Of a stretch of DNA of 38,989 nucleotides, positions 23,214 through 30,776 are shown one piece after another. The notes under the pieces were generated by a model. The model did no database searches and had not been told where the DNA came from. It was given only the letters and a program-made list of their open reading frames with translations. The DNA is from Alphaproteobacteria bacterium (GTDB taxonomy: Bacteria > Pseudomonadota > Alphaproteobacteria > Reyranellales > Reyranellaceae), in the NCBI GenBank assembly GCA_947474005.1, contig CANJHI010000028.1, positions 1 through 38,989 on the forward strand, written 5' to 3'. Every line of letters begins with the position of its first letter. Positions within the stretch are counted from its first letter, which is position 1. Both the position numbers and the translations under genes were made by a program.

Positions 23214-24548
23214 TCACAGAGCGCAGGTCCGGAACCCGGCAACCACGTCGTTGCGGTCCGGCGTAAAGAAATTGCGGTAGGCGGGGCGGGCGATGCGCGC
23301 GCTGGTCGCCCAGCAACCGCCGCGCAAGACCTTGCGGGTGCCGAACCAGGGTTCGGAATAGTCCTTGTAGGGATCGGCGGCGAAGCCTGCGAAGGGCAGG
23401 AAGTCCGACGCGGTCCATTCCCAGACATTGCCTATCATCTGCCGGCACCCAAAGGCGCTGTCGCCATCGGCGCATGCCGCGACATCGACCGGTCCATCGA
23501 AGGCATAGTCGAGATTGGCGCGCGATGAGGTGGGCGGCGCATCGCCCCACGGCCAGCGGCGGCGCCTGTCGGCCAGTCGAGCGCCATCAGGCGTCGGCGC
23601 ACCGATGGCGGCGGCTTCCCATTCGGCTTCGCTCGGCAGGCGCCGCCCGGCCCAGCGGCACCACGCCTCGGCCTCGAACCAGGTGACGAACACGACCGGC
23701 TGATGCGGCGCCAATGCCTCGACCTCGCGATAGCGCCGGACGCTCCACGCGCCGTCGCGCTTGGGCTGCCAGTAGACCGGCCGTTCGGCCTTGCGGCTCT
23801 GCCGCCACGCCCAGCCCGTATCGCTCCAGAATTCTCGCGCGCCGTAGCCGCCGGCCTCGACGAAGGCTGCGAACTCACCGTTGGTCACCGGTGCGCGGGC
23901 GATGCGGAAGGGCGCCAGTGTCGTCTCATGCGCCCACTTCTCGTTATCGAACACGAAGCCGTCGGCAGCGGTCGAGCCCAGCCGCCACGTTCCACCGGGC
24001 ACGGCGGCGTCGCCCGGCCATGGACCTGGGAGGGTGACGGCGTCTGGTCGCCCGGCCTTGCCGAGCCCGCTGGGCGGCGCATAGGACAAGGTCTGGCGCG
24101 AATAGGTAAGCGCCTCGACATGCATGTCCTCGTGGCGGAGCGCCAATTCGTAGAAATAGCGCGCGTCGTCGTTAATGGTGCCACCGAGCTGGTTCTCCTG
24201 GCGTGCCAGTACATCGGCTAGGTAGCTGAAAGTGCCGGCGCGGTCCGGCAGGTCGAGTTGCCAGCGGGTCGCATGCGCCACCGCGCTCGAATCCCACATC
24301 AGGTCGCCGCGTTCGATCAGGGGCGCGCGTCCATGGGCGTGGCGCAGCGTCCAGTACTCGTGGAACCAGCCGACATGGCCGATCTCCCAGAGCACGGGAT
24401 TGACGATGGCGATTTGCGGTCCCATCAATTCGGTCGATGAAAGTTCTTCCGTCAAGCGCCGGGTGCGATGACGGGCCTCGCGCAGTTGCGCCACCAGTTC
24501 GGCCGCGGACACTCCGCTGGTCGGGCGCTGCTCATGGGTACGGTCCAT
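23214..24548 (-). CDS. senA: Selenoneine synthase-like protein (EgtB/SenA family)
   Basis: A 444-residue EgtB-type nonhaem-iron enzyme. The DinB-like domain (about 15-170) supplies the iron-ligand histidines H58 (EIGHVGW), H139 and H143 (RHEDMHVE). The formylglycine-generating-enzyme/SUMF1 domain (about 185-444) has FRIARAPVTNGEFAAFVEAG, RRLPSEAEWEAAAIG, GNVWEWTASDFLPF and GGCWATSARIARPAYRNFF. Such enzymes attach sulfur or selenium to hercynine using O2. A TIGR04348-type glycosyltransferase next door is the mark of SenA rather than EgtB: SenA joins a selenosugar to hercynine on the way to selenoneine. I chose ATG 24548 because AAGGACGATCCTC precedes it. No hercynine-making egtD is in the window. 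Confidence 0.85.
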   Translation of the reverse strand: MDRTHEQRPTSGVSAAELVAQLREARHRTRRLTEELSSTELMGPQIAIVNPVLWEIGHVGWFHEYWTLRHAHGRAPLIERGDLMWDSSAVAHATRWQLDLPDRAGTFSYLADVLARQENQLGGTINDDARYFYELALRHEDMHVEALTYSRQTLSYAPPSGLGKAGRPDAVTLPGPWPGDAAVPGGTWRLGSTAADGFVFDNEKWAHETTLAPFRIARAPVTNGEFAAFVEAGGYGAREFWSDTGWAWRQSRKAERPVYWQPKRDGAWSVRRYREVEALAPHQPVVFVTWFEAEAWCRWAGRRLPSEAEWEAAAIGAPTPDGARLADRRRRWPWGDAPPTSSRANLDYAFDGPVDVAACADGDSAFGCRQMIGNVWEWTASDFLPFAGFAADPYKDYSEPWFGTRKVLRGGCWATSARIARPAYRNFFTPDRNDVVAGFRTCAL

Positions 24549-25509
24549 GAGGATCGTCCTTATCACACCCGACGGTCCGACTTCACGCACTGGCAACCGC
24601 GTGGCCGCCTCGCGCTGGGCGCGCATCCTGCGCCGCCTCGGCCATCGCGTGCGCACAGCGGCGGACTATGACGGCACGCCCGCCGATCTCATGGTGGCCG
24701 TCCACGCCTGGCGAAGCGCGGCCTCGATCGAACGGTTCAAGGCGAAATTCCCGGATCGGCCGGTGGTCCTGCAGCTGAGCGGCACCGATATCTACCAGTA
24801 CATCGACACTGATCCGGTGCCGACGCTGCGCTCAATGGCGCTGGCCGACCGGCTGGTGGGGCTGAACGACCTTGCTTGGTGTGCCGTTCCCAAGCGGCTC
24901 CGCCCGCGCCTTTGCGTCATCCGTCAATCGGCGGCCCGGTTGCCCCATCCGCGCCAGCCCAGCGCGCGCGCCATCGTCGTCTCGGTGATCGGCCATTTGC
25001 GCGATGTAAAAGATCCGTTGCGCGCGGCCGAGGCGGCGCGCCTGCTGCCGGCCGGGAGCCGCGTGCGCATCGAACAGGTCGGCCGCGCCTACACGCCAGC
25101 GTGGGCGGTCCGTGCGCAGGCAGAGATGGAGTCTAATCCGCGCTACATTTGGCGCGATGACGTGCCGGGTGCCGCCGTCCGCCGGCTGCTGGCGCGCAGC
25201 CACGCCATGGTCATCTCGTCATTGAGCGAGGGTGGCGCCAACGTGATCTCGGAGGCCGCCGTCGCCGGCGTGCCGGTACTGGCGTCGCGCATCGATGGCA
25301 ACGTCGGTCTGCTCGGCGTCAACTATCCTGGCTATTTCCCAGCTGGAAACACTAAGGCACTCGCCCGCTTGCTGCAGAAGTTGGAAGGCGATTCCCGTTT
25401 TGTCGCGCGCTTGCGCCAAGCGGTGGCGAGACGTGCGCCGCTGTTCCGGCCGGCGCGCGAGATCGCCGCATGGCGCCGCCTTCTTGCCGACCTGCGCGCT
25501 GGCGGCTGA
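24547..25509 (+). CDS. senB: Selenosugar synthase-like glycosyltransferase (SenB, TIGR04348 type)
   Basis: A 320-residue GT-B glycosyltransferase. The N-terminus RIVLITPDGPTSRTGNRVAA and RWARILRRLGHRV is characteristic of the TIGR04348 group, later identified as SenB. The C-terminal half has VSVIGHLRDVKDPLRAAEAA and the donor-binding GT4 element SSLSEGGANVISEAAVAGVP (E-x7-E). SenB makes a selenosugar from selenophosphate and a UDP-sugar (UDP-GlcNAc in the characterised system); SenA then uses it. The usual partner, the selenophosphate synthetase SenC/SelD, is not in the window. The start is fixed by the family N-terminus, although no clear ribosome site precedes it. The ATG overlaps the senA ATG on the other strand. 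Confidence 0.87.
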   Translation: MRIVLITPDGPTSRTGNRVAASRWARILRRLGHRVRTAADYDGTPADLMVAVHAWRSAASIERFKAKFPDRPVVLQLSGTDIYQYIDTDPVPTLRSMALADRLVGLNDLAWCAVPKRLRPRLCVIRQSAARLPHPRQPSARAIVVSVIGHLRDVKDPLRAAEAARLLPAGSRVRIEQVGRAYTPAWAVRAQAEMESNPRYIWRDDVPGAAVRRLLARSHAMVISSLSEGGANVISEAAVAGVPVLASRIDGNVGLLGVNYPGYFPAGNTKALARLLQKLEGDSRFVARLRQAVARRAPLFRPAREIAAWRRLLADLRAGG

Positions 25510-25515
25510 GATCGT

Positions 25516-26313
25516 CTAGCGCATTGGCTGGATCAGCATCCGGTCGAGGCGGAGGTCGCGGGATGTGCGGAACTGCCCGATGCCGATCGTCATGCCTTCA
25601 TGGCCGTCGCGCGGTTGAGAGCGATAGGTGCCCAGCAGACGATCCCACCACGGCAGATTGAATCCGAAATTGCTGTTGGTCTCTTCACGATGAACGGAAT
25701 GGTGGACGCGGTGCATGTCGGGGGTGACGACGATGCGGCGCAGAATGCGATCGACGCGTCCCGGGAGGCGGACATTGCCGTGGTTGAACAAGGAGGTGGC
25801 GTTCAGCAGCACCTCGAAGATCAGCACGGCAAGACCCGAAGGCCCGAGGGCTGCAATCACCAGAAACTTGATGCCCATCGAGAGTGCGATCTCGACGGGA
25901 TGGAAGCGCAATCCCGTCGTGACGTCGAATTCGAGGTCGGCGTGGTGCATGCGATGCAGCCGCCACAGCGCGGGGACGGCGTGAAAGAGCCTGTGCTGCA
26001 GATAGATCGCGAGATCGAGGACCAGCACGGCCAGCGGTAGGGCGAGCCACGCTGGCAGGGCGATCGCGTTGAGGAGGCCCCAGCCGCGCGCTTCGGCGAT
26101 CACCGCCAGGCCGACGGCCGCCGTCGGCAGCAGGAGGCGCACCAGCACGGTGTTGAGGGCGACGAGGCCAAGGTTGTTGGGCCAGCGAACGAGCCGGCCG
26201 ATCTGCTGCACACGGCGCGGAAACAGGGCTTCGCCCGAGGCGACGAGGACGAAGATGGCGACGCTCAAGACAAAACGGATCGCCGGTTCGTGACCGAGCA
26301 AGTAGTCCGACAA
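25516..26313 (-). CDS. Sterol desaturase/fatty acid hydroxylase-family membrane protein
   Basis: A 265-residue integral membrane di-iron oxygenase. The three histidine boxes are HRLFH, HRMHH and HRVHH (with an intervening HG in LFNHGNVRLP), in the order and spacing of the fatty acid hydroxylase superfamily. About four helices precede the first box. The TTG at 26313 is chosen because AGGAGG lies six bases upstream; the longer frame to 26370 has no ribosome site and reads as non-family sequence. Substrates in the family include sterols, sphingolipids, carotenoids and alkylglycerols, so the lipid is unknown. It converges on senB with a six-base gap and is probably monocistronic. Confidence 0.9.
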   Translation of the reverse strand: MSDYLLGHEPAIRFVLSVAIFVLVASGEALFPRRVQQIGRLVRWPNNLGLVALNTVLVRLLLPTAAVGLAVIAEARGWGLLNAIALPAWLALPLAVLVLDLAIYLQHRLFHAVPALWRLHRMHHADLEFDVTTGLRFHPVEIALSMGIKFLVIAALGPSGLAVLIFEVLLNATSLFNHGNVRLPGRVDRILRRIVVTPDMHRVHHSVHREETNSNFGFNLPWWDRLLGTYRSQPRDGHEGMTIGIGQFRTSRDLRLDRMLIQPMR

Positions 26314-26498
26314 ACGTTGCCTCCTGAAACTCAGGAATGCATCGGAGGGTCCGGCGCCACGGGGCAACACGGCTTCCGAGCGCGACGATAGTACGCCGGC
26401 TTCCGGCGACCGGATACTCGTCTGCGATTACCACGAACAGGGAGAGGATATTGTTGTGCGGAGGAGATCCGGCGCACGGTTTCGTGCGTATCCTGCGG

Positions 26499-26735
26499 AT
26501 GGCGATCGTCCTTCAATCGACCCTGACCTGCCCGTCGTGCGGCGCCACGAGGGCCGAAACCATGCCGACGAACGCCTGCCAGTACTTCTACGAATGCGCG
26601 GGCTGCAAGACGCTGCTCAAGCCCAAATCCGGCGACTGCTGCGTCTTCTGCTCCTACGGGAGCGTCCCCTGTCCACCGATCCAGGAGGGCAGGGCCGACG
26701 ATTGTTGCGGGTCCGGGCCTTCGACCGGGGCATAA
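26499..26735 (+). CDS. Small Cys-rich protein with GDCCVFCSYG motif
   Basis: A 78-residue cytoplasmic protein with twelve cysteines. A first CPSC pair and a CAGC pair could form a zinc ribbon, and GDCCVFCSYGSVPCPPIQ is a strongly conserved motif I recognise from small unnamed proteins encoded beside transporters and mercury- or metal-related genes. It ends DDCCGSGPSTGA. I chose the ATG at 26499; a GTG at 26484 in frame is possible, because the better ribosome site (CGGAGGAGAT) lies further upstream. It is seven bases ahead of the His-tailed EamA transporter, so the two likely act together in metal handling. Confidence 0.8.
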   Translation: MAIVLQSTLTCPSCGATRAETMPTNACQYFYECAGCKTLLKPKSGDCCVFCSYGSVPCPPIQEGRADDCCGSGPSTGA

Positions 26736-26742
26736 TACGTCG

Positions 26743-27801
26743 GTGACTCCTTCAGCCGTCCTGCTCGCCATCGGCTCGGCCGTCCTTTTTGGCCTTGCGG
26801 CGCCCGTGGCGAAGGTCCTCCTCGAAACCTCCGACCCGTGGGTGCTCGCCGGCATCCTCTATTGCGGGGCAGGGGTCGGCTTGTTCGGGGTGCATGTCGC
26901 GCTCCGGGGCATCGGCCCGTTGGCGGAGGCGCGGCTCACCCGTCGTGAACTGCCGTGGCTCGCGGCGGCCGTGATGTGCGGCGGCGTGCTGGGTCCCGGC
27001 CTTCTTCTCCTCGGCCTGGCGCGGGTGAGCGCTTCGGCCGCGTCGCTCCTCCTCACCCTCGAAGGGGTGCTGACGGCTCTCCTGGCGTGGTTCGTCTTCA
27101 AGGAGAATTTCGATCGCCGCATCGCGCTCGGGATGCTCAGCATCGTTGCCGGCGCCATCGTCCTCAACTGGCAGCCGGAGGCGACGGCGGGCGATTTGAT
27201 CGGTCCCGCGGCCATCGTCGGCGCCTGCCTTGCCTGGGCACTCGACAACAACCTCACGCGCAAGGTCTCGCTGTCCGACCCCGTGCAGATCGCCATGATA
27301 AAAGGGCTCGTGGCCGGTCCGGTGAGCCTCGGCATCGGCTATCTGCTGGGCAGCGCCCTGCCGCCGCTGGCCACGGTCGGCCTTGGGGCCGTGACCGGGT
27401 TTTTAGGCTACGGCGTCAGTCTCGTGCTGTTTGTGCTGGCGCTGCGCCACCTGGGCACGGCCCGAACCGGGGCCTATTTCTCGATCGCGCCGTTCGTCGG
27501 CGCCGTGGTGTCGGTTCCCTTGTTCGGCGAGGCCGTCACCTTTCAGTTGGTCTCGGCCGGCGCCCTGATGGCCTTCGGCGTCTGGCTGCACCTCAGTGAG
27601 CGCCACGAGCACCTTCACGAGCACGCCGAATTCGCGCACGAACACCGCCATACCCACGACGATCATCACGGCCATCCGCACGATGGACCTCATGATGGCC
27701 CTGTCGATCCCGCACAGGCGCATAGCCATTGGCACGTGCATACGCCGCTGCGGCACGCTCACCCGCATACGCCGGACAGCCACCACCGACACTCGCATTG
27801 A
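26743..27801 (+). CDS. EamA/DMT-family transporter with histidine-rich C-terminal tail
   Basis: A 352-residue inner-membrane protein with ten helices in two EamA repeats (for example LLAIGSAVLFGLAAPVAKVL at the start and ALRHLGTARTGAYFSIAPFV in the second half). The final 65 or so residues are cytoplasmic and contain 24 histidines (HEHRHTHDDHHGHPHDGPHD, RHAHPHTPDSHHRHSH). Such tails bind Ni, Co, Zn or Cu in other transporters, so metal or metal-complex transport, or metal gating, is likely, but the substrate is unproved. Translation starts at GTG 26743 with no clear ribosome site, suggesting coupling to the upstream Cys-rich gene. Confidence 0.88.
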   Translation: MTPSAVLLAIGSAVLFGLAAPVAKVLLETSDPWVLAGILYCGAGVGLFGVHVALRGIGPLAEARLTRRELPWLAAAVMCGGVLGPGLLLLGLARVSASAASLLLTLEGVLTALLAWFVFKENFDRRIALGMLSIVAGAIVLNWQPEATAGDLIGPAAIVGACLAWALDNNLTRKVSLSDPVQIAMIKGLVAGPVSLGIGYLLGSALPPLATVGLGAVTGFLGYGVSLVLFVLALRHLGTARTGAYFSIAPFVGAVVSVPLFGEAVTFQLVSAGALMAFGVWLHLSERHEHLHEHAEFAHEHRHTHDDHHGHPHDGPHDGPVDPAQAHSHWHVHTPLRHAHPHTPDSHHRHSH

Positions 27802-27982
27802 CGTGACCGTGCAAGCACTGCCAGCACCCCGGTAAAAAACGCAGTGCAGGATTGCGATATGAAAGTTGCAGGTTTAGCCAAAATAATGCTATGAATCCGC
27901 TATCGTTGCACGAGGCCTGTCTAGAAAGGCCGAGCCGCCCGCTCACCTCGATCGGGATAGCTCCTTGTCGTGCGCCTTTCCC

Positions 27983-28002
27983 GTCATCCCTCGCGGGATG
28001 AC
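27983..28002. repeat. Short perfect hairpin, dispersed-repeat type
   Basis: GTCATCCC, loop TCGC, GGGATGAC: an 8-base perfect stem with a four-base loop and no T tract on either side. Similar GTCATCCC...GGGATGAC palindromes are common as intergenic dispersed repeats in several Alphaproteobacteria, so I read it as one of those rather than a terminator. Confidence 0.5.
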
Positions 28003-28257
28003 AAAGCACCTTTGGCCATGCCCCGCCCGGCGCGCCCGCCGGGTATAGATCCCTGGAGGACCAGGGGAGGTCCCGCGGCAATTACCGGGTAGTCCGTACC
28101 CGAGTATTGAGCCGTGAGTAGCAAGCAAAGGCTGTCCCTGCCGACGATCCGTCCGGCTGTGGGGTGGACCGAGACGTGAAAAACACGTCCGAGGACTGAA
28201 TTTAGACGGTCATCTGCGGTCGCTCGAGGTAGGGCCGCAGGGTCAGATTCCGCTCGA

Positions 28258-28328
28258 TGTCACAGGTGGGCGCTCAGCCTGTGTCACAACATTTGTCTCA
28301 ACTTGGTGTGACACTCTTGGGTGTGACA
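28258..28328. repeat. Symmetrical cluster of four TGTCACA heptamers
   Basis: Two direct TGTCACA copies (28258-28264, 28282-28288) are followed by two copies of the reverse complement TGTGACA (28307-28313, 28322-28328). The first pair also frames an inner CACAGG/CCTGTG inverted repeat. The cluster lies downstream of both flanking genes, so an ordinary promoter operator is unlikely. A mobile-element end or a protein-binding array fits better. Confidence 0.55.
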
Positions 28329-28379
28329 TTGCCCGTTGAGGCGCCGTACTCGGAAAAAATGGGATCGGTTGGGCCGGTC

Positions 28380-29216
28380 TCAATGCGCCATCAGCACGGG
28401 CACGATCATGCTGCCCAGCAGGGTGCGGCTGGCGCCGCCCAGCACCATCTCGCGCATCCGCGAGTGGCCGTAGAGGCCCATGACGATCAGGTCGATGGCG
28501 TGATCGGCGGCGCGCGACAGGATGGTGGCGCCGACGTCGTCGTCGGCCGCCGTGTCGCGCTGGACCGTGACTTTTACGCCATGACGGGCGAGCCAGGCCG
28601 CTGCGTCGGCGCCCGGCTCGGCGCCGTGGCCGTCGGGCGAGGGCTTGGCGTCGATCACCAGCACGATCACCTTGGCGGCGGCCTTCAGAATGGGCAGCGC
28701 CTCAGAGGCGGCGCGCGCGGCTTCGCGGCTGGCGTTCCAGCACAGCAGCACGGTCTTGCCGGGCGGCGTCGCGACGCCGATGTGCGGCACCACCAGGACG
28801 GGCCGGCCGCTCGCCAGCGCCGTTGCCTCGGGCAGGTCGGAAGGCGTGTTCAGGCTGTTGTCGGGATCGGTCTGGCCGAGCACGAGCAGGTCGGCGTAGC
28901 GTGCCTGCACAGCCAGCTCGCTGTCGACGAAGCCTTCGACGACGCGCCACTCGGTCGACAGGTGCCGGCCCTTGGTCGCCTTCTCGAAGGCGGCCAGGGC
29001 GGTGGCCTGGTCGGCCGCCGCGCTCGCCTCATAGGACTTGAAGAAGTCATCCATCGGAAAGCCGCCGTCGAAGAAGACCGGCGTCCGGAAGGGCGGGCGG
29101 GCGTGGAAGCCCACCAGGTGCGCGTCGTGCTGCTGCGCCAGTTCCGCGGCGACATCGAGGCGGTGGGCCACGTTCTTGGCGGCATCGCAGTGAACCAGAA
29201 TGGTCTTGTACGCCAT
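28380..29216 (-). CDS. Tandem-domain universal stress protein
   Basis: A 278-residue cytoplasmic protein with two UspA domains (about 1-140 and 150-278). The first begins MAYKTILVHCDAAKNVAHRL; the second begins around TVLLCWNASREAARAA. The second carries the ATP-binding motif in MGLYGHSRMREMVLGGASRT (G-2x-G-9x-G-S/T form), so ATP binding is expected there; the first domain lacks a clear copy. GGAGGTAACCC just before the ATG at 29216 supports the start. Members respond to starvation, oxidants or energy stress. It stands alone; the next gene upstream on the same strand is 79 bases away. Confidence 0.93.
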   Translation of the reverse strand: MAYKTILVHCDAAKNVAHRLDVAAELAQQHDAHLVGFHARPPFRTPVFFDGGFPMDDFFKSYEASAAADQATALAAFEKATKGRHLSTEWRVVEGFVDSELAVQARYADLLVLGQTDPDNSLNTPSDLPEATALASGRPVLVVPHIGVATPPGKTVLLCWNASREAARAASEALPILKAAAKVIVLVIDAKPSPDGHGAEPGADAAAWLARHGVKVTVQRDTAADDDVGATILSRAADHAIDLIVMGLYGHSRMREMVLGGASRTLLGSMIVPVLMAH

Positions 29217-29295
29217 GGGTTACCTCCTGATGGTCGTTGTCGAAGACATGCCACGCCGATCTGTCGTCGACCTTACTCGATCCTGGCCGGCCGCA

Positions 29296-29673
29296 TCAGG
29301 TCGTGGTGAGCGCTGCCCGGACGTCGACCACCTTGAAGGGCCGCGCGACTCCGTCGTGCTCGGTCACCGAGACGTATTCGCCCTGGCGGAAGACGTGCTT
29401 GTCGAAGCGGAAGATCGGCTCGTCGTCATCCTCGCCGGCGGCGTAGGAAAACGCCCACTTGCCGTCGCGGCGGTGGATGAGCTTGCCGTGCTCGTCGCTC
29501 TCACCGGCCCAGAAGCGGCGGACGGTGCAGGCGTCCTGGGCCTTGGACCAGTCGGCGGCGACCAGATGGCCGTCTGGATCGAGCGGCGCCACGAACTCGT
29601 AGCCGTGCCGGTTGCTGCCGTCGGGATGGTCCGGTGTGCGGGCCAGTTCCAGTCGAATACGCTTGAGGGACAT
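29296..29673 (-). CDS. Conserved unknown cytoplasmic protein
   Basis: A 125-residue soluble, charged protein without signal peptide. It reads RIRLELARTPDHPDGSNRHG near the N-terminus, then VRRFWAGESDEHGKLIHRRD, and EYVSVTEHDGVARPFKVVDV at the end, suggesting a small beta-rich fold. I do not recognise a named family. TTGGAGGTAAGAC before the ATG at 29673 gives a firm start. It lies between the universal stress gene and the Bug receptor gene on the same strand, with 56- and 79-base gaps; a shared transcript with the stress gene is possible. Confidence 0.82.
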   Translation of the reverse strand: MSLKRIRLELARTPDHPDGSNRHGYEFVAPLDPDGHLVAADWSKAQDACTVRRFWAGESDEHGKLIHRRDGKWAFSYAAGEDDDEPIFRFDKHVFRQGEYVSVTEHDGVARPFKVVDVRAALTTT

Positions 29674-29729
29674 GTCTTACCTCCAAGGCTCTAACGCCCC
29701 GGCAGCCCGGAAGCTCCGCCGAACGGCCC

Positions 29730-30710
29730 CTATTGTGGTTCGATTTTAGCGATCTTGACGTATTCAGCCCATTTGGCACGCTCGTCGCGGTCCTGCTGGG
29801 CGCACTGCTCAAGCGTCAGTGCCCGGGCGGTCAGCGCGAATTCGTCGGTCAGGCGCTTGTTGATCTCGGGCGAGGTGATCGCCTCGTTGATCAGCGCGTT
29901 CAGCCGCTGCTGGATGGGCAGCGGCGTCGCCTTGGGCACGGCGATGGCGAGGAAGCCGGTGCTGGTGAAGCCGGGGAAGCTCTCGGCCAGCGTCGGCAGG
30001 TCGGGATAGAGCGGGCTGCGCGCCGGCAGGGTGAGGGCGAGCGGCCGTGCCTTGTTGGCCACGACCTGGCCGCGGCCGGCCGTGAGGTCGACGAACATGA
30101 ACTGGATGGCGCCGGAATAGAGGTCGGTCCAGGCGTTGCCGATCGCCTTGTAGGCGACGCCCTGCCATTCGACGCCGGCGCGCGTGCCCAGCACCTCGGC
30201 CGGGACCTGCGAACTGGCATTGAAGTAGCCGAAGTTGAGCTTGCCCGGATTGGTCCGCGCATAGATCAGCAAATCGTCCAGGATCTTGTGGGGACTGTCG
30301 GCGGGCACGACCAGGAAGGCGCCGCTCGAACCGATGATGCCGACGACGGTAAAGTCCTTCTCCGGGTCGTAGCCCGGGTTCTTGTACATGTGGATGTTGG
30401 CGGCGTTGGTCGAAGTCGTGGCCAGCATCAGCGTGTAGCCGTCGGGCGCCGCCGCCTTCACCGAGAGCGCGCCCACGATGCCGTTGGCACCCGGCTTGTT
30501 CTCGACCACGAAGGGCTGGCCGGTCTTGTCCTCGATGTATTTGCCGACCAGGCGGGCGGTGATGTCGCCCGAGCCGCCCGGCGCGAAGGGCACGATGATG
30601 CGGATCGCCTTGGTCGGGAAGGTTTCGGTCTGCGCAAGAGCCGGGATCGCGGCGAGAGCGGGCAGGGCGAAAAGGCTGCGACGAGACAGCGACATGCGGA
30701 ATGTGTTCAT
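29730..30710 (-). CDS. Bug-family (tripartite tricarboxylate) substrate-binding protein
   Basis: A 326-residue periplasmic receptor of the Bug/TctC type. The leader MSLSRRSLFALPALAAIPAL has an SRRSLF twin-arginine motif, so export may be by Tat. The mature protein begins FPTKAIRIIVPFAPGGSGDI followed by the family-typical VVENKPGANGIVGALSVKAA and, after that, PDGYTLMLATTSTNAANIHM. Ligands in the family are small carboxylates, amides or vitamins. No TctAB membrane genes are adjacent, which is usual for orphan Bug receptors. The start is ATG 30710; the ATG at 30695 directly before the Tat motif is equally plausible. Confidence 0.92.
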   Translation of the reverse strand: MNTFRMSLSRRSLFALPALAAIPALAQTETFPTKAIRIIVPFAPGGSGDITARLVGKYIEDKTGQPFVVENKPGANGIVGALSVKAAAPDGYTLMLATTSTNAANIHMYKNPGYDPEKDFTVVGIIGSSGAFLVVPADSPHKILDDLLIYARTNPGKLNFGYFNASSQVPAEVLGTRAGVEWQGVAYKAIGNAWTDLYSGAIQFMFVDLTAGRGQVVANKARPLALTLPARSPLYPDLPTLAESFPGFTSTGFLAIAVPKATPLPIQQRLNALINEAITSPEINKRLTDEFALTARALTLEQCAQQDRDERAKWAEYVKIAKIEPQ

Positions 30711-30776
30711 GGCGGCGGACTCTAGCGCATATGCGGCGCATGGACAGCGCGCTGCCTGCAGCCCTACCCTGCAGTC

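Larger units (their letters stand above)
27802..28379. other. 578-base gene-free region between convergent genes
   Basis: No coding frame with a credible start, composition or family match is found on either strand. A weak promoter-like pair, TTGCAG (27866) and TATGAA (27890), precedes a stretch with several short stems (GGCCT/AGGCC near 27913-27931, CGGGTA/TACCCG at 28086-28102). A perfect 8-base hairpin GTCATCCC-TCGC-GGGATGAC lies at 27983-28002. Four TGTCACA-type heptamers fill 28258-28328. It could hold a small RNA or the remains of a mobile element; I cannot assign either. A T6 run on the minus strand (28353-28358) lies about 20 bases past the end of the stress-protein gene. Confidence 0.6.

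Noticed and set aside
28350..28379. Terminator for the universal stress gene (T6 run on the minus strand)
   Set aside because: The run of T has no adequate stem before it, only a three-base pairing.
28257..29309. 350-codon plus-strand frame opposite the universal stress gene
   Set aside because: Shadow frame that runs through the repeat array and the antisense of two Usp domains.
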